64,000 bases of DNA from Pseudomonas fluorescens. Lineage in GTDB: Bacteria; Pseudomonadota; Gammaproteobacteria; Pseudomonadales; Pseudomonadaceae. Where the stretch lies: the NCBI RefSeq assembly GCF_000802965.1, contig NZ_JSAK01000004.1, positions 151,042 to 215,041 on the forward strand, given 5' to 3'. Each line of letters begins with the position of its first letter. Position 1 is the stretch's first letter. A program made the translations under genes and the position numbers. Under the pieces are notes generated by a model. It was not told where the DNA came from. It was given only the letters and a program-made list of their open reading frames with translations, and ran no database searches. Below are positions 1-14,390 of the stretch, in pieces.

Positions 1-1306
<1,306 letters not shown>

Positions 1307-1343
1307 TTACGCGTATTGCTAAGTTTGGTTCTGTCGATGCGGG

Positions 1344-1967
1344 TTATTCGTTACGCATCAAGGGGTAAAGCTCTTTCAGCAATTTGCGGCGGCTGATCAC
1401 CAACTGCCAGCGATGCCCGCCCAATTGCCGCCACAGGCGTGCCGAACGAATGCCGGCCAGCAGCAGGGCGCGAATTTTCGAGGCATTGCTCGGTTGCTGC
1501 AGGTTGCGCATGTCGCCGTGCACCTGAATGCGTTGGCGCAAGGTGCTCAGGGTGTCCTGGTACAGCGCGCCGCAGGCGGCGACCACGTTTTCGTGGGCCG
1601 GGCCGAAGTGTTCGACCTGGGACTGAATTTGCGGCAGGCGCTTGCCGATGATGTCCAGCATATCGCTGCGCTTGGCCAGTTGGCGCTCAAGGCCAAGCAT
1701 GGCCAGCGCATAGCGCAGTGGCTCACGTTGCAGGGCGCTCGGGTCGCGTTCGAGGGCGCCGATCAACGCGCGATAGCCTTCGCGCAGATTGAGGTCGTCG
1801 CCGCCGTAGACTTCCAGGGTGTCCTTGGGATCGCGGATCAGCAGGCTGCCGAGCATGCAGGTCAAGCCTGCTTCGCTGGTCTGGCCGGTCTTGGCGATCT
1901 TGTCGACCAGCACGGCGGCGAGAAACACGCCGCCTAGCGCGATCAGTTGCTCCTGAGTCGGGCTCAT
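1344..1967 (-). CDS. hflD: HflD homologue (high-frequency lysogenization protein family)
   Basis: This is a 207-residue protein of the HflD (YcfC) family. In E. coli HflD is a peripheral membrane protein that affects lambda CII stability. Its normal cellular role is unclear. I chose the start [13 protein letters not shown] because its ATG overlaps the mnmA stop in an ATGA (1964-1967), which implies translational coupling. An in-frame start further upstream would lie inside mnmA. The mnmA-hflD-purB order is the usual one in gammaproteobacteria, and no phage genes accompany it here. Confidence 0.9.
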   Translation of the reverse strand: MSPTQEQLIALGGVFLAAVLVDKIAKTGQTSEAGLTCMLGSLLIRDPKDTLEVYGGDDLNLREGYRALIGALERDPSALQREPLRYALAMLGLERQLAKRSDMLDIIGKRLPQIQSQVEHFGPAHENVVAACGALYQDTLSTLRQRIQVHGDMRNLQQPSNASKIRALLLAGIRSARLWRQLGGHRWQLVISRRKLLKELYPLMRNE

Positions 1968-3097
1968 TGGGCCTGACCTTTGCTGGTCCACGGTTCAGCC
2001 ACTTCGATCACGCCGCCGCCGAGGCAAATCTCGCCGTCATAGAACACCACGGACTGGCCTGGAGTGACTGCGCGTTGCGGGTCATCGAACGTCGCGCGGT
2101 AGCCGGTGGCAGTCTTTTCCAGAGTGCAGGGCTGATCGCTCTGGCGATAACGGACTTTGGCGGTCAGCTTGCGCGGCTCAGTCAGATCGATCGGGTTGAC
2201 CCAATAGATGTCCGAAGCGAGCAGGGCGCGCGAGAACAGCCATGGATGATCGTTGCCCTGGCCGACGATTAGCTCGTTGTGCTCAAGGTCTTTAATCAGC
2301 ACGTACCACGGCTCGTCGCTGGCGTCTTTCAAGCCGCCAATGCCCAGGCCCTGACGCTGGCCGATGGTGTGATACATCAAGCCGTGATGGCGGCCGATGA
2401 TTTCGCCTTCGGTGGTCTTGATCTCGCCCGGTCGTGCCGGCAGGTACTGCTTGAGGAAGTCACTGAAGCGGCGTTCGCCGATAAAGCAGATCCCGGTGGA
2501 ATCCTTCTTCTTCGCGGTCGCCAGTTCGTATTTCTCGGCAATCGCGCGAACCTGAGGTTTTTCCAGTTCGCCGACCGGGAACAGGGTCTTGGCGATCTGT
2601 TCACCGCCGACGGCGTGCAGGAAATAGCTCTGGTCCTTGTTCGGGTCCAGGCCTTTAAGCAGTTCGGTGCGGCCGTCGATGTCGCGGCGGCGCACGTAGT
2701 GGCCGGTGGCGATCAGGTCGGCGCCAAGCATCATGGCGTAGTCGAGGAACGCCTTGAACTTGATTTCGCGGTTGCACAGGATGTCCGGGTTCGGCGTGCG
2801 TCCGGCCTTGTATTCGGCCAGGAAGTGCTCGAACACGTTGTCCCAGTACTCGGCCGCAAAGTTGGCGGTGTGCAGCTTGATGCCAATTTTGTCGCACACA
2901 GCCTGGGCGTCCGCCAGGTCATCCATGGCGGTGCAGTATTCCGTTCCATCGTCTTCTTCCCAGTTCTTCATGAACAGGCCTTCCACCTCATAACCCTGCT
3001 CGATCAGCAGGAGAGCGGAAACGGAAGAGTCCACGCCGCCGGACATGCCGACAATGACGCGCTTCTTTTGTGTGTCAGAAGGGGCTGGATCACGCAT
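1964..3097 (-). CDS. mnmA: tRNA-specific 2-thiouridylase MnmA
   Basis: MnmA installs the 2-thio group of (c)mnm5s2U34 in tRNA-Lys, -Glu and -Gln, using ATP and sulfur delivered by TusE. The PP-loop GMSGGVDSS is at residues 17-25. The two catalytic cysteines are visible as C108 ([10 protein letters not shown]) and C204 (STGICFIGE). The length of 377 residues is normal, with an N-terminal extension of about ten residues. It is coupled to hflD downstream. The sulfur-relay partners tusDCBE are encoded at 24.3-25.7 kb of the same window. Confidence 0.97.
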   Translation of the reverse strand: MRDPAPSDTQKKRVIVGMSGGVDSSVSALLLIEQGYEVEGLFMKNWEEDDGTEYCTAMDDLADAQAVCDKIGIKLHTANFAAEYWDNVFEHFLAEYKAGRTPNPDILCNREIKFKAFLDYAMMLGADLIATGHYVRRRDIDGRTELLKGLDPNKDQSYFLHAVGGEQIAKTLFPVGELEKPQVRAIAEKYELATAKKKDSTGICFIGERRFSDFLKQYLPARPGEIKTTEGEIIGRHHGLMYHTIGQRQGLGIGGLKDASDEPWYVLIKDLEHNELIVGQGNDHPWLFSRALLASDIYWVNPIDLTEPRKLTAKVRYRQSDQPCTLEKTATGYRATFDDPQRAVTPGQSVVFYDGEICLGGGVIEVAEPWTSKGQAQ

Positions 3098-3156
3098 AGG
3101 GATTCAATGAGTGTCTTGAAAAAGGACGCGATTCTAACAGGCTGGAGCCTGCAAGG

Positions 3157-3603
3157 CTAAAGAGAAGGGCGGATCAATTCGAGGTCGAAGTGTTTACCGT
3201 CCAGATAGTCGTCGATGCAGCGAATGATCAGCTCACTGCGCCAGTTGTCGCGCTGCTCGATTAATTCCTCGCGGGTCAACCACTTGGCGCCGACGATGCC
3301 TTCGTCCAGTTGGTAGTCGGGATGGTGTTTCAGCGGTTTGGCGATGAAACAGACCCGTTGGTAAGTCACGCCGTTGCTCGGGGCGGTGTAGAGATAAATG
3401 CCCAGCACGCCGGTGGGTTCGACGTCCCAGCCGGTTTCCTCGAGGGTTTCGCGGATGGCGGCTTCGGTCAGGGTTTCGTCCGGATCGAGATGGCCTGCAG
3501 GCTGATTGAGTACGACGCGGCCATGTTTCAGTTCTTCGACCATCAGGAAACGACCGTTGTCTTCGACGATGGTGGCGACGGTGATGTGGGGCTTCCAGTC
3601 CAT
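3157..3603 (-). CDS. nudJ: Nudix hydrolase, NudJ-like
   Basis: This is a 148-residue Nudix protein. The Nudix box runs from G37 (GHLDPDETL) to RETLEETGW (51-59), with the expected Glu residues for metal binding. Its position just upstream of mnmA is the usual place of the NudJ-type phosphatase, which acts on thiamine or nucleoside diphosphates in E. coli; the substrate here is inferred. The ATG at 3603 starts MDWKPHITVA, typical of this family, and is preferred over a longer in-frame start 12 bases upstream. Confidence 0.88.
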   Translation of the reverse strand: MDWKPHITVATIVEDNGRFLMVEELKHGRVVLNQPAGHLDPDETLTEAAIRETLEETGWDVEPTGVLGIYLYTAPSNGVTYQRVCFIAKPLKHHPDYQLDEGIVGAKWLTREELIEQRDNWRSELIIRCIDDYLDGKHFDLELIRPSL

Positions 3604-3639
3604 AAAACACCTCAATTTAAATGTTGAAACGCAAGCCTT

Positions 3640-3727
3640 GTAGGAACCGGCTTGCTGGCGATAGCGGTGAATCAGTCAATGAAGATGTTGAATGATAAAC
3701 CGTTATCGCCAGCAAGCCGGCTCCTAC
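3640..3727. repeat. REPIN, family A (GTAGGAGCCGGCTTGCTGGCG)
   Basis: Two inverted REP arms face each other: GTAGGAACCGGCTTGCTGG (one mismatch to the family) and CCAGCAAGCCGGCTCCTAC, separated by about 50 bp. It lies between idh and nudJ. Confidence 0.9.
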
Positions 3728-3755
3728 AGGGATTTGTGCAGGTTCTGAAAACACA

Positions 3756-3780
3756 AACCCCGGCACATGGCCGGGGTTCG
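3756..3780 (-). terminator. Terminator of idh
   Basis: An AACCCCGGC/GCCGGGGTT stem with a short loop is followed on the minus strand by a T-rich stretch, just after the idh stop. Confidence 0.7.
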
Positions 3781-3798
3781 TGGTGCTTCCTTACAACC

Positions 3799-6518
<2,720 letters not shown>

Positions 6519-7775
6519 ATGGGTTACAAGAAGATTCAGGTTCCAGCCGTCGGCGACAAAATCACCGTCAATGCAGACCATTCTCTCAATGTTCCTAATA
6601 ACCCGATCATTCCCTTCATCGAAGGCGACGGCATTGGGGTTGATATCAGCCCGGTCATGATCAAGGTTGTCGATGCTGCTGTGAAGAAGGCTTACGGCGG
6701 CGAGCGCAAGATTTCCTGGATGGAAGTGTACGCCGGGGAAAAAGCGACTCAGGTTTACGATCAGGACACCTGGCTGCCTCAGGAAACTCTGGACGCGGTC
6801 AAGGATTACGTGGTTTCCATCAAAGGCCCGTTGACCACCCCGGTCGGCGGCGGCATTCGCTCCCTGAACGTGGCGCTGCGCCAACAGCTCGACTTGTATG
6901 TCTGCCTGCGTCCGGTGCGCTGGTTCGAAGGCGTGCCGAGCCCGGTCAAGAAGCCAGGCGACGTCGACATGACGATCTTCCGCGAGAACTCCGAAGACAT
7001 TTATGCCGGTATCGAGTGGAAGGCCGGTTCGGCTGAAGCTACCAAGGTCATCAAATTCCTTAAAGAAGAAATGGGCGTTACCAAGATCCGTTTCGACGAA
7101 AACTGCGGCATCGGCGTCAAGCCGGTTTCCCTGCAAGGCACCAAGCGTCTGGCGCGCAAGGCCCTGCAATATGTGGTCGACAACGATCGCGATTCGCTGA
7201 CCATCGTGCACAAAGGCAACATCATGAAGTTCACCGAAGGTGCCTTCAAGGAATGGGCCTACGAAGTGGCGGCTGAAGAATTCGGCGCGATCTTGCTCGA
7301 CGGCGGACCGTGGATGCAGTTCAAGAACCCGAAAACCGGCAAGAACGTCATCGTCAAGGATGCCATCGCCGACGCCATGCTCCAGCAGATTCTGCTGCGC
7401 CCGGCCGAGTACGATGTGATCGCGACCCTGAACCTCAACGGCGACTACCTCTCCGACGCCCTGGCGGCGGAAGTGGGCGGTATCGGTATCGCGCCAGGTG
7501 CCAACCTGTCCGACACCGTGGCCATGTTCGAAGCCACCCACGGTACTGCACCGAAATACGCCGGCAAGGACCAGGTGAACCCGGGTTCGCTGATCCTCTC
7601 CGCCGAAATGATGCTGCGCCACATGGGCTGGACCGAAGCGGCCGACCTGATCATCAAGGGCACCAACGGGGCGATTTCCGCCAAGACCGTGACCTATGAC
7701 TTCGAGCGTTTGATGGACGGCGCCACGCTGCTTTCGTCTTCGGCGTTTGGCGATGCCATGATTTCGCACATGTAA
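6519..7775 (+). CDS. icd: Isocitrate dehydrogenase, homodimeric NADP type
   Basis: This is a 418-residue TCA-cycle enzyme. Translation starts at [15 protein letters not shown], preceded by GGAG. The active-site segment [12 protein letters not shown] places the regulatory serine, equivalent to E. coli Ser113, at residue 115, so control by the AceK kinase/phosphatase is possible. The acidic metal/substrate stretch and the [11 protein letters not shown] motif are intact. An in-frame start 69 bases upstream lacks a ribosome site and was not used. Confidence 0.97.
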   Translation: MGYKKIQVPAVGDKITVNADHSLNVPNNPIIPFIEGDGIGVDISPVMIKVVDAAVKKAYGGERKISWMEVYAGEKATQVYDQDTWLPQETLDAVKDYVVSIKGPLTTPVGGGIRSLNVALRQQLDLYVCLRPVRWFEGVPSPVKKPGDVDMTIFRENSEDIYAGIEWKAGSAEATKVIKFLKEEMGVTKIRFDENCGIGVKPVSLQGTKRLARKALQYVVDNDRDSLTIVHKGNIMKFTEGAFKEWAYEVAAEEFGAILLDGGPWMQFKNPKTGKNVIVKDAIADAMLQQILLRPAEYDVIATLNLNGDYLSDALAAEVGGIGIAPGANLSDTVAMFEATHGTAPKYAGKDQVNPGSLILSAEMMLRHMGWTEAADLIIKGTNGAISAKTVTYDFERLMDGATLLSSSAFGDAMISHM

Positions 7776-7791
7776 GCGAATCCAGGCAACG

Positions 7792-7833
7792 AAAAAACCG
7801 CCCGACTCAAGAACTGAATCGGGCGGTTTTTTT
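7792..7833. terminator. Bidirectional terminator between icd and cspD
   Basis: CCGCCCGA pairs with TCGGGCGG, flanked by an A-run on the left and a T-run of seven on the right. It can serve both convergent genes. Confidence 0.9.
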
Positions 7834-7854
7834 ATGACTGGAGGGTAGGTCGCG

Positions 7855-8112
7855 TTAGCTGATTGTGGTTTCTCGAGGGGTGGTAATTGGTGTGGCAGGC
7901 GCGATGACTTCGACGGAATTGATTTTCACCGCGTGGTTGCCTTTCGGGCCCTGGATTATTTCGAATCTCACGGGCTGACCGGCCTTGAGTGTCTTGTAGC
8001 CTTCCATTTCGATGGAGGAAAAGTGGGCGAAAAGGTCTTCGTCCTTACCTTCTTCATTGATAAAGCCAAACCCCTTGGCGTTGTTGAACCACTTGACCTT
8101 GCCGACTGCCAT
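7855..8112 (-). CDS. cspD: Cold-shock-domain protein CspD
   Basis: This is an 85-residue single cold-shock domain binding single-stranded nucleic acid. RNP1 (KGFGFI) is at residues 13-18 and RNP2 (LFAHF) at 27-31. The C-terminal tail after residue 68 (Pro/Thr-rich) is an extension typical of CspD. The start at 8112 (MAVGKVKW) is chosen because AGAGGG lies 8 bases upstream, while the ATG at 8118 is only 2 bases from it. It lies divergent from clpS, the usual arrangement. E. coli CspD is a replication inhibitor of stationary phase; the role here is inferred. Confidence 0.92.
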   Translation of the reverse strand: MAVGKVKWFNNAKGFGFINEEGKDEDLFAHFSSIEMEGYKTLKAGQPVRFEIIQGPKGNHAVKINSVEVIAPATPITTPRETTIS

Positions 8113-8336
8113 GCTCATATCCCTCTGCAACAGACTCCATCACTGGAGTATCATCCAGTTTATCCGCAGTCATTTCTTCGAAAAAAGTTGACTCCGCGGA
8201 CCTTTTTTACCCACTGTGGGCTCTATTGGTTGTAACACCGTTTTGCCGATAGTCAAGGTGACGAGGCAGTCGGAGTTGAAAACGCTGATAGCCGCCCCCA
8301 CCACTGTATTTGCACAACTGACGAACCTTTCTTTCC

Positions 8337-8720
8337 ATGCATGCAATCAGCCAGATTCGACTAACATTCAATCAGGATCGCCCGACTCTCCAGAAAGATC
8401 ACCCGGAGGAACACGACGACGATTCCGCAGGCATTGCTGTTCAGGAGGCAAAGCCGGCATTACAGGCACCGCCGATGTACAAGGTGGTTTTGTTTAATGA
8501 TGACTACACACCGATGGATTTCGTCGTCGAAGTGCTCGAGGTGTTTTTTAACCTGAATCGCGAGCTGGCGACCAAGGTCATGCTGGCCGTCCATACAGAA
8601 GGACGGGCAGTATGTGGAGTGTTTACCCGCGACATCGCCGAGACCAAGGCCATGCAGGTCAACCAGTACGCCAGGGAAAGCCAGCATCCGCTACTCTGTG
8701 AAATCGAGAAGGACGGTTAA
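8337..8720 (+). CDS. clpS: ATP-dependent Clp protease adaptor ClpS
   Basis: ClpS binds N-terminal Leu, Phe, Tyr or Trp of substrates and hands them to ClpAP. The core [12 protein letters not shown] and [14 protein letters not shown] motifs that form the N-degron pocket and the ClpA-binding surface are present. The protein has 127 residues with a flexible acidic N-terminal arm. It is 30 bp upstream of clpA, and the amino-acyl-transferases that create such N-degrons (bpt, aat) lie 1-2 kb beyond clpA. Confidence 0.96.
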   Translation: MHAISQIRLTFNQDRPTLQKDHPEEHDDDSAGIAVQEAKPALQAPPMYKVVLFNDDYTPMDFVVEVLEVFFNLNRELATKVMLAVHTEGRAVCGVFTRDIAETKAMQVNQYARESQHPLLCEIEKDG

Positions 8721-8750
8721 TCGCCGGACACTTGGGTATGAGGTGAAGCT

Positions 8751-11021
8751 ATGTTAAACCGCGAGCTCGAAGTCACCCTCAATCTTGCCTTCAAGGAGGC
8801 TCGTTCGAAACGTCATGAATTCATGACCGTCGAACACCTTTTGCTGGCCCTATTGGACAATGAGGCTGCCGCCACCGTTCTGCGTGCCTGCGGCGCAAAC
8901 CTCGAAAAACTCAAGCACGACCTGCAGGAGTTCATCGACTCCACCACGCCATTGATCCCCGTGCATGACGAGGACCGCGAAACCCAGCCAACCCTGGGCT
9001 TCCAGCGTGTATTGCAACGTGCTGTGTTCCACGTACAGAGCTCGGGCAAACGCGAAGTGACTGGCGCCAACGTGCTGGTCGCGATCTTCAGTGAGCAAGA
9101 GAGTCAGGCAGTGTTCCTGCTGAAACAGCAGAGCGTTGCCCGTATCGATGTCGTCAACTACATCGCCCATGGCATATCCAAGGTGCCAGGGCACGGCGAT
9201 CACTCTGAGGGCGAGCAAGATATGCAGGACGACGAGGGCGGTGAGTCTTCTTCTTCAGGCAATCCCCTGGATGCTTATGCAAGCAACCTTAACGAACTCG
9301 CGCGCCAGGGTCGTATCGATCCGCTGGTAGGTCGTGAGCTGGAAGTCGAACGTGTCGCGCAGATCCTCGCGCGTCGTCGCAAAAACAATCCGTTGCTGGT
9401 GGGCGAGGCGGGCGTGGGTAAAACTGCGATTGCCGAAGGTCTGGCCAAACGCATTGTCGACAACCAGGTGCCAGACCTGCTGGCCAACAGCGTGGTGTAT
9501 TCCCTCGACTTGGGTGCCTTGCTGGCCGGGACCAAATACCGCGGTGATTTCGAGAAGCGCTTCAAGGCGTTGCTCAATGAGCTGAAAAAACGTCCGCAGG
9601 CGATCCTGTTCATCGACGAAATCCACACCATCATCGGTGCGGGTGCCGCCTCGGGTGGCGTCATGGACGCTTCGAACCTGCTCAAGCCGCTGCTGTCGTC
9701 CGGCGATATTCGTTGCATCGGGTCGACCACGTTCCAGGAGTTTCGCGGGATCTTCGAGAAGGACCGTGCTCTGGCTCGGCGCTTCCAGAAGGTCGATGTG
9801 TCGGAGCCTTCGGTGGAAGACACCATCGGCATTCTGCGCGGCCTCAAAGGGCGTTTCGAGAGCCACCACAATATCGAATACAGTGATGAAGCCCTGCGTG
9901 CCGCTGCCGAACTGGCTTCGCGGTACATCAATGATCGGCACATGCCGGACAAGGCTATCGATGTCATCGACGAAGCAGGTGCCTACCAGCGCCTGCAGCC
10001 AATCGAGAAGCGTGTAAAACGCATCGAGGTGCCGCAAGTCGAGGACATCGTCGCGAAAATCGCGCGGATTCCGCCAAAGCATGTCACCAGTTCCGACAAA
10101 GAACTGCTGCGTAACCTTGAGCGTGACCTGAAGCTGACCGTGTTTGGTCAGGATGCAGCGATTGATTCGTTGGCGACCGCGATCAAGTTGTCCCGTGCCG
10201 GCCTCAAGTCACCTGACAAGCCTGTCGGTTCGTTCCTGTTCGCCGGTCCTACCGGTGTCGGTAAAACCGAAGCGGCGCGTCAGTTGGCCAAGGCTTTGGG
10301 CGTCGAGCTGGTGCGCTTCGACATGTCCGAGTACATGGAGCGCCACACCGTATCGCGTCTGATCGGTGCACCTCCGGGTTATGTCGGGTTTGACCAGGGC
10401 GGTCTGCTGACCGAAGCCATCACCAAGCAGCCACACTGCGTGCTGTTGCTCGATGAGATCGAGAAGGCGCATCCGGAAGTCTTCAACCTGCTGCTGCAGG
10501 TCATGGACCACGGTACGCTCACCGATAACAACGGGCGCAAGGCTGATTTCCGTAACGTGATCGTCATCATGACGACCAACGCCGGCGCGGAAACCGCGGC
10601 ACGTGCTTCGATCGGTTTCACCTATCAGGATCACTCTTCCGATGCGATGGAAGTGATCAAGAAGAGCTTCACGCCGGAATTCCGTAACCGTCTGGACACC
10701 ATCATCCAGTTTGGTCGCCTCAGCCATGAGGTCATCAAAAGTGTGGTGGACAAGTTCCTTATCGAGCTTCAGGCGCAGTTGGAAGACAAGCGTGTCTTGC
10801 TGGAAGTCACCGATGCGGCCCGCAGCTGGCTGGCGGCCGGTGGTTACGACGCAGCGATGGGCGCTCGACCAATGGCTCGCCTGATCCAGGACAAGATCAA
10901 GCGTCCACTGGCGGAGGAGATTCTCTTTGGCGAACTGGCCGAACATGGCGGTGTGGTACACATCGACATCAAGGACGGCGAGCTGACCTTCGAGTTCGAA
11001 ACCACGGCTGAAATGGCCTGA
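8751..11021 (+). CDS. clpA: ATP-dependent Clp protease ATP-binding subunit ClpA
   Basis: This is the AAA+ unfoldase that feeds ClpP. It has an N-domain (about 1-150), an acidic linker, a first AAA+ module with Walker A GEAGVGKT near residue 222, and a second with GPTGVGKT near residue 500. An IGF loop (ASIGFTYQ) for docking on ClpP lies near residue 622. At 756 residues it is full length. It is co-transcribed with clpS and ends at a strong terminator. Confidence 0.97.
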   Translation: MLNRELEVTLNLAFKEARSKRHEFMTVEHLLLALLDNEAAATVLRACGANLEKLKHDLQEFIDSTTPLIPVHDEDRETQPTLGFQRVLQRAVFHVQSSGKREVTGANVLVAIFSEQESQAVFLLKQQSVARIDVVNYIAHGISKVPGHGDHSEGEQDMQDDEGGESSSSGNPLDAYASNLNELARQGRIDPLVGRELEVERVAQILARRRKNNPLLVGEAGVGKTAIAEGLAKRIVDNQVPDLLANSVVYSLDLGALLAGTKYRGDFEKRFKALLNELKKRPQAILFIDEIHTIIGAGAASGGVMDASNLLKPLLSSGDIRCIGSTTFQEFRGIFEKDRALARRFQKVDVSEPSVEDTIGILRGLKGRFESHHNIEYSDEALRAAAELASRYINDRHMPDKAIDVIDEAGAYQRLQPIEKRVKRIEVPQVEDIVAKIARIPPKHVTSSDKELLRNLERDLKLTVFGQDAAIDSLATAIKLSRAGLKSPDKPVGSFLFAGPTGVGKTEAARQLAKALGVELVRFDMSEYMERHTVSRLIGAPPGYVGFDQGGLLTEAITKQPHCVLLLDEIEKAHPEVFNLLLQVMDHGTLTDNNGRKADFRNVIVIMTTNAGAETAARASIGFTYQDHSSDAMEVIKKSFTPEFRNRLDTIIQFGRLSHEVIKSVVDKFLIELQAQLEDKRVLLEVTDAARSWLAAGGYDAAMGARPMARLIQDKIKRPLAEEILFGELAEHGGVVHIDIKDGELTFEFETTAEMA

Positions 11022-11040
11022 CGTTAAACCGCAACAAAGC

Positions 11041-11067
11041 AAAAAGGCGCCGATTGGCGCCTTTTTG
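11041..11067 (+). terminator. Terminator of clpSA
   Basis: AAAAAGGCGC and GCGCCTTTTT form a near-perfect hairpin with a T-run, 20 bp after the clpA stop. Confidence 0.9.
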
Positions 11068-11090
11068 CTATCCGTCATCCGATTCTTCGC

Positions 11091-11111
11091 CTGATCCCTG
11101 ATCCCTGATCC
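11091..11111. repeat. Three 7-bp tandem repeats (CTGATCC)
   Basis: CTGATCC occurs three times head to tail and runs directly into the CTGTAGGAG arm of the next REPIN. It may be slippage at the element edge. Confidence 0.7.
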
Positions 11112-11192
11112 CTGTAGGAGCTGCCGAAGGCTGCGATCTTTTGATTTTAAAAAACAAGATCAAAAGATCGCAGCCTTCGGCAGCTCCTACAG
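11112..11192. repeat. REPIN, family C (GTAGGAGCTGCCGAAGGCTGCG)
   Basis: The arms CTGTAGGAGCTGCCGAAGG and CCTTCGGCAGCTCCTACAG are exact inverted copies, extended by GCGATCTTTTGAT and its complement. The loop is only about ten bases, so the whole element can fold into one long hairpin. Confidence 0.92.
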
Positions 11193-11229
11193 TGGATCCG
11201 CGTTCGATGTCGGGCAAATCCCAGACAAA

Positions 11230-11257
11230 CAAAAACGCCCGGCATAAGCCGGGCGTC
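11230..11257 (-). terminator. Terminator of infA
   Basis: On the minus strand GCCCGGC-TTAT-GCCGGGC is followed by GTTTTTG, 15 bp after the infA stop. Confidence 0.88.
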
Positions 11258-11271
11258 TTGTATTGACTTGA

Positions 11272-11490
11272 TTAGCGAGCGCGGTAAGTGATGCGCCCTT
11301 TGCTCAAGTCATAGGGCGTCAGCTCGACGCGCACTTTGTCACCGGTAAGAATACGAATGTAGTTCTTGCGCATCTTGCCGGAAATATGCGCGGTTACGAC
11401 GTGCCCATTTTCCAACTCCACACGAAACATGGTGTTGGGCAGGGTGTCGACGACAGTGCCTTCCATTTCGAAGCTGTCTTCTTTCGACAT
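11272..11490 (-). CDS. infA: Translation initiation factor IF-1
   Basis: This is a 72-residue S1/OB-fold protein starting [19 protein letters not shown] and ending GRITYRAR, matching bacterial IF-1 along its length. It occupies the ribosomal A site during initiation. An in-frame upstream extension of 22 codons is not part of the family and is excluded. It stands alone between clpA and bpt with its own terminator. Confidence 0.98.
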
Positions 11491-11601
11491 GCAGTAAAGC
11501 CCTCGGTGTCCAATGAATGGCCCGGTGCAACTGCGCCAGGCAAAAGCGGCGTGCATTGTGCCCGAAAAGTGGGGGTCAAGCCAAGGGGTTTAGGGCGTGC
11601 T

Positions 11602-12309
11602 CTAGTTTAGAACCACCCAGCGCTGATTAATTAGCAGTTCAATGGGGCGATATTGGGTCTTGTAGCTCATTTTTTTGCAGTTTTTGATCCAGTAACCGAG
11701 ATAAACCGCGTCCAGCCCCAGGCGTCGGGCCTCGGCAATTTGCCACAGAATCGCGAAACGTCCCAGGCTGCGGCGTTCTTCGGCGGGTTCATAGAAGGTG
11801 TAGACCGCCGACAGGCCGTTCGGCAGAAGGTCGGTGACGGCGATCGCCAGCAGCCGTCCGTCGAGACGGAATTCGTAGAAGCGCGAAAACGGCAGGTCGC
11901 GTACCAGGAATGTCGAAAATTGATCGCGACTGGGCGGGTACATATCGCCATCGGCGTGACGCTGTTCGATGTAACGCTGATATAGATCGAAATACTCTTC
12001 GCTGAAACCCGGTTTGGCAGGGCGCACCTGCAAATCGGCGTTGCGTTTGAAAATGCGTTTCTGCTGACGGTTTGGCGTGAATTGGCCTACAGGAATACGC
12101 GCCGGTACGCAGGCGTTGCAGTTTTGGCAATGGGGCCGATACAAGTGGTCACCACTGCGACGAAAACCCATTTCCGACAGGTCTGCATAGACATGCACAT
12201 CCATGGGCTGGCTGGGATCAAGGAACAGGGTCGTGGCCTGCTCCTCAGGCAGATAGCTGCAAGAGTGGGGCTGAGTGGCATAGAACTTCAAACGCGCCAA
12301 CTCGGTCAT
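11602..12309 (-). CDS. bpt: Aspartate/glutamate leucyltransferase (Bpt; annotated as arginyl-tRNA--protein transferase)
   Basis: This is a 235-residue member of the ATE family. The N-terminal cysteine cluster (HSCSYL and [10 protein letters not shown]) and the GNAT-like C-terminal half ending [16 protein letters not shown] are seen. Bacterial members of this clade (Bpt) transfer Leu from Leu-tRNA to N-terminal Asp/Glu, creating ClpS-recognised degrons; this activity is assigned by family. The ATG at 12309 has GAGGG upstream. It is followed by aat on the other side of a 69-bp gap, same strand. Confidence 0.93.
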   Translation of the reverse strand: MTELARLKFYATQPHSCSYLPEEQATTLFLDPSQPMDVHVYADLSEMGFRRSGDHLYRPHCQNCNACVPARIPVGQFTPNRQQKRIFKRNADLQVRPAKPGFSEEYFDLYQRYIEQRHADGDMYPPSRDQFSTFLVRDLPFSRFYEFRLDGRLLAIAVTDLLPNGLSAVYTFYEPAEERRSLGRFAILWQIAEARRLGLDAVYLGYWIKNCKKMSYKTQYRPIELLINQRWVVLN

Positions 12310-12378
12310 GATCAACCCTCGGGATAAGCTTTTAATTAGGGGGCGTCTCTAAGTGTAAGCCACGCGCGCAAAAGACGC

Positions 12379-13059
12379 TCAGCAAACCCAGGTTGCGCCG
12401 CTGGGCTGGTCCAGATACTGGGCCAGATAGCCGGAAAATACGCTGCGGGCAATCGCCCGGGCACCCAGGCTGTGCAGATGGTCGGTGGGCATCTGGCAGT
12501 CGATCAGCACGAAACCGGAATCTTTCAGATGGCGCACCAGTGTGGCAAAACCATATTTAGAGGCGTTGTCGGCGCGACTGAACATGGACTCGCCAAAAAA
12601 CAGCCGCCCCATGGCCAAGCCATACAGTCCGCCGACGAGTTCGCCCTGGTCCCAGACTTCTACCGAATGCGCATGGCCGCGCCGGTGCAATTCTATGTAA
12701 GCGTCCTGCATGGCTTCGGTGATCCAGGTGCCATCGGCGTAATCCCGCGGCGCAGCACAGGCGCGGATGACCGCAGCAAAATCCTGATCGAAGGTCACTT
12801 GATAGCGTTGTTGGCGCAGCAGTTTGTTCAGGCTGCGCGAGACGTGCAATTCGTCGGGAAACAACACGGTGCGCGGGTCCGGCGACCACCAGAGAATTGG
12901 CTGGCCTTCCGAGAACCATGGGAAGCAGCCGTGGCGATAGGCGCGGATCAGCCGATCGGCGGACAGGTCACCACCGGCAGCCAGCAGCCCGTTGGGGTCG
13001 CGCATGGCTTTTTCCAGCGGCGGGAAAGTCAGGGTATTGCGTTGTAACCAAGTCAGCAT
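12379..13059 (-). CDS. aat: Leucyl/phenylalanyl-tRNA--protein transferase
   Basis: Aat adds Leu or Phe from tRNA to proteins with N-terminal Lys/Arg, marking them for ClpS-ClpAP. The 226-residue sequence has the family core [18 protein letters not shown] and the downstream [21 protein letters not shown] and FFGESMFS segments. It lies upstream of bpt on the same strand, so both N-degron transferases are probably co-transcribed. Confidence 0.97.
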   Translation of the reverse strand: MLTWLQRNTLTFPPLEKAMRDPNGLLAAGGDLSADRLIRAYRHGCFPWFSEGQPILWWSPDPRTVLFPDELHVSRSLNKLLRQQRYQVTFDQDFAAVIRACAAPRDYADGTWITEAMQDAYIELHRRGHAHSVEVWDQGELVGGLYGLAMGRLFFGESMFSRADNASKYGFATLVRHLKDSGFVLIDCQMPTDHLHSLGARAIARSVFSGYLAQYLDQPSGATWVC

Positions 13060-13087
13060 GGCGTCCGGGCTTGCAGAAGGGGAGGGC

Positions 13088-13112
13088 AGTGGCGGGTCGT
13101 TGGCCCGCCACT
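13088..13112. other. Strong hairpin between trxB and aat
   Basis: AGTGGCGGG and CCCGCCACT form a perfect 9-bp stem with a 7-nt loop just after the trxB stop. There is no T-run, so it is a processing or stability hairpin, or a weak terminator, rather than a classic terminator. Confidence 0.6.
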
Positions 13113-13122
13113 CAGTGTGCCG

Positions 13123-14390
<1,268 letters not shown>

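Noticed and set aside
1344..1967. Prophage signal suggested by the HflD name
   Set aside because: HflD is a housekeeping gene between mnmA and purB; no phage genes occur in the window.
11112..11192. REPINs as ordinary terminators
   Set aside because: They recur as exact inverted arms of five families in many contexts, including inside a coding region, and most lack a T-run.
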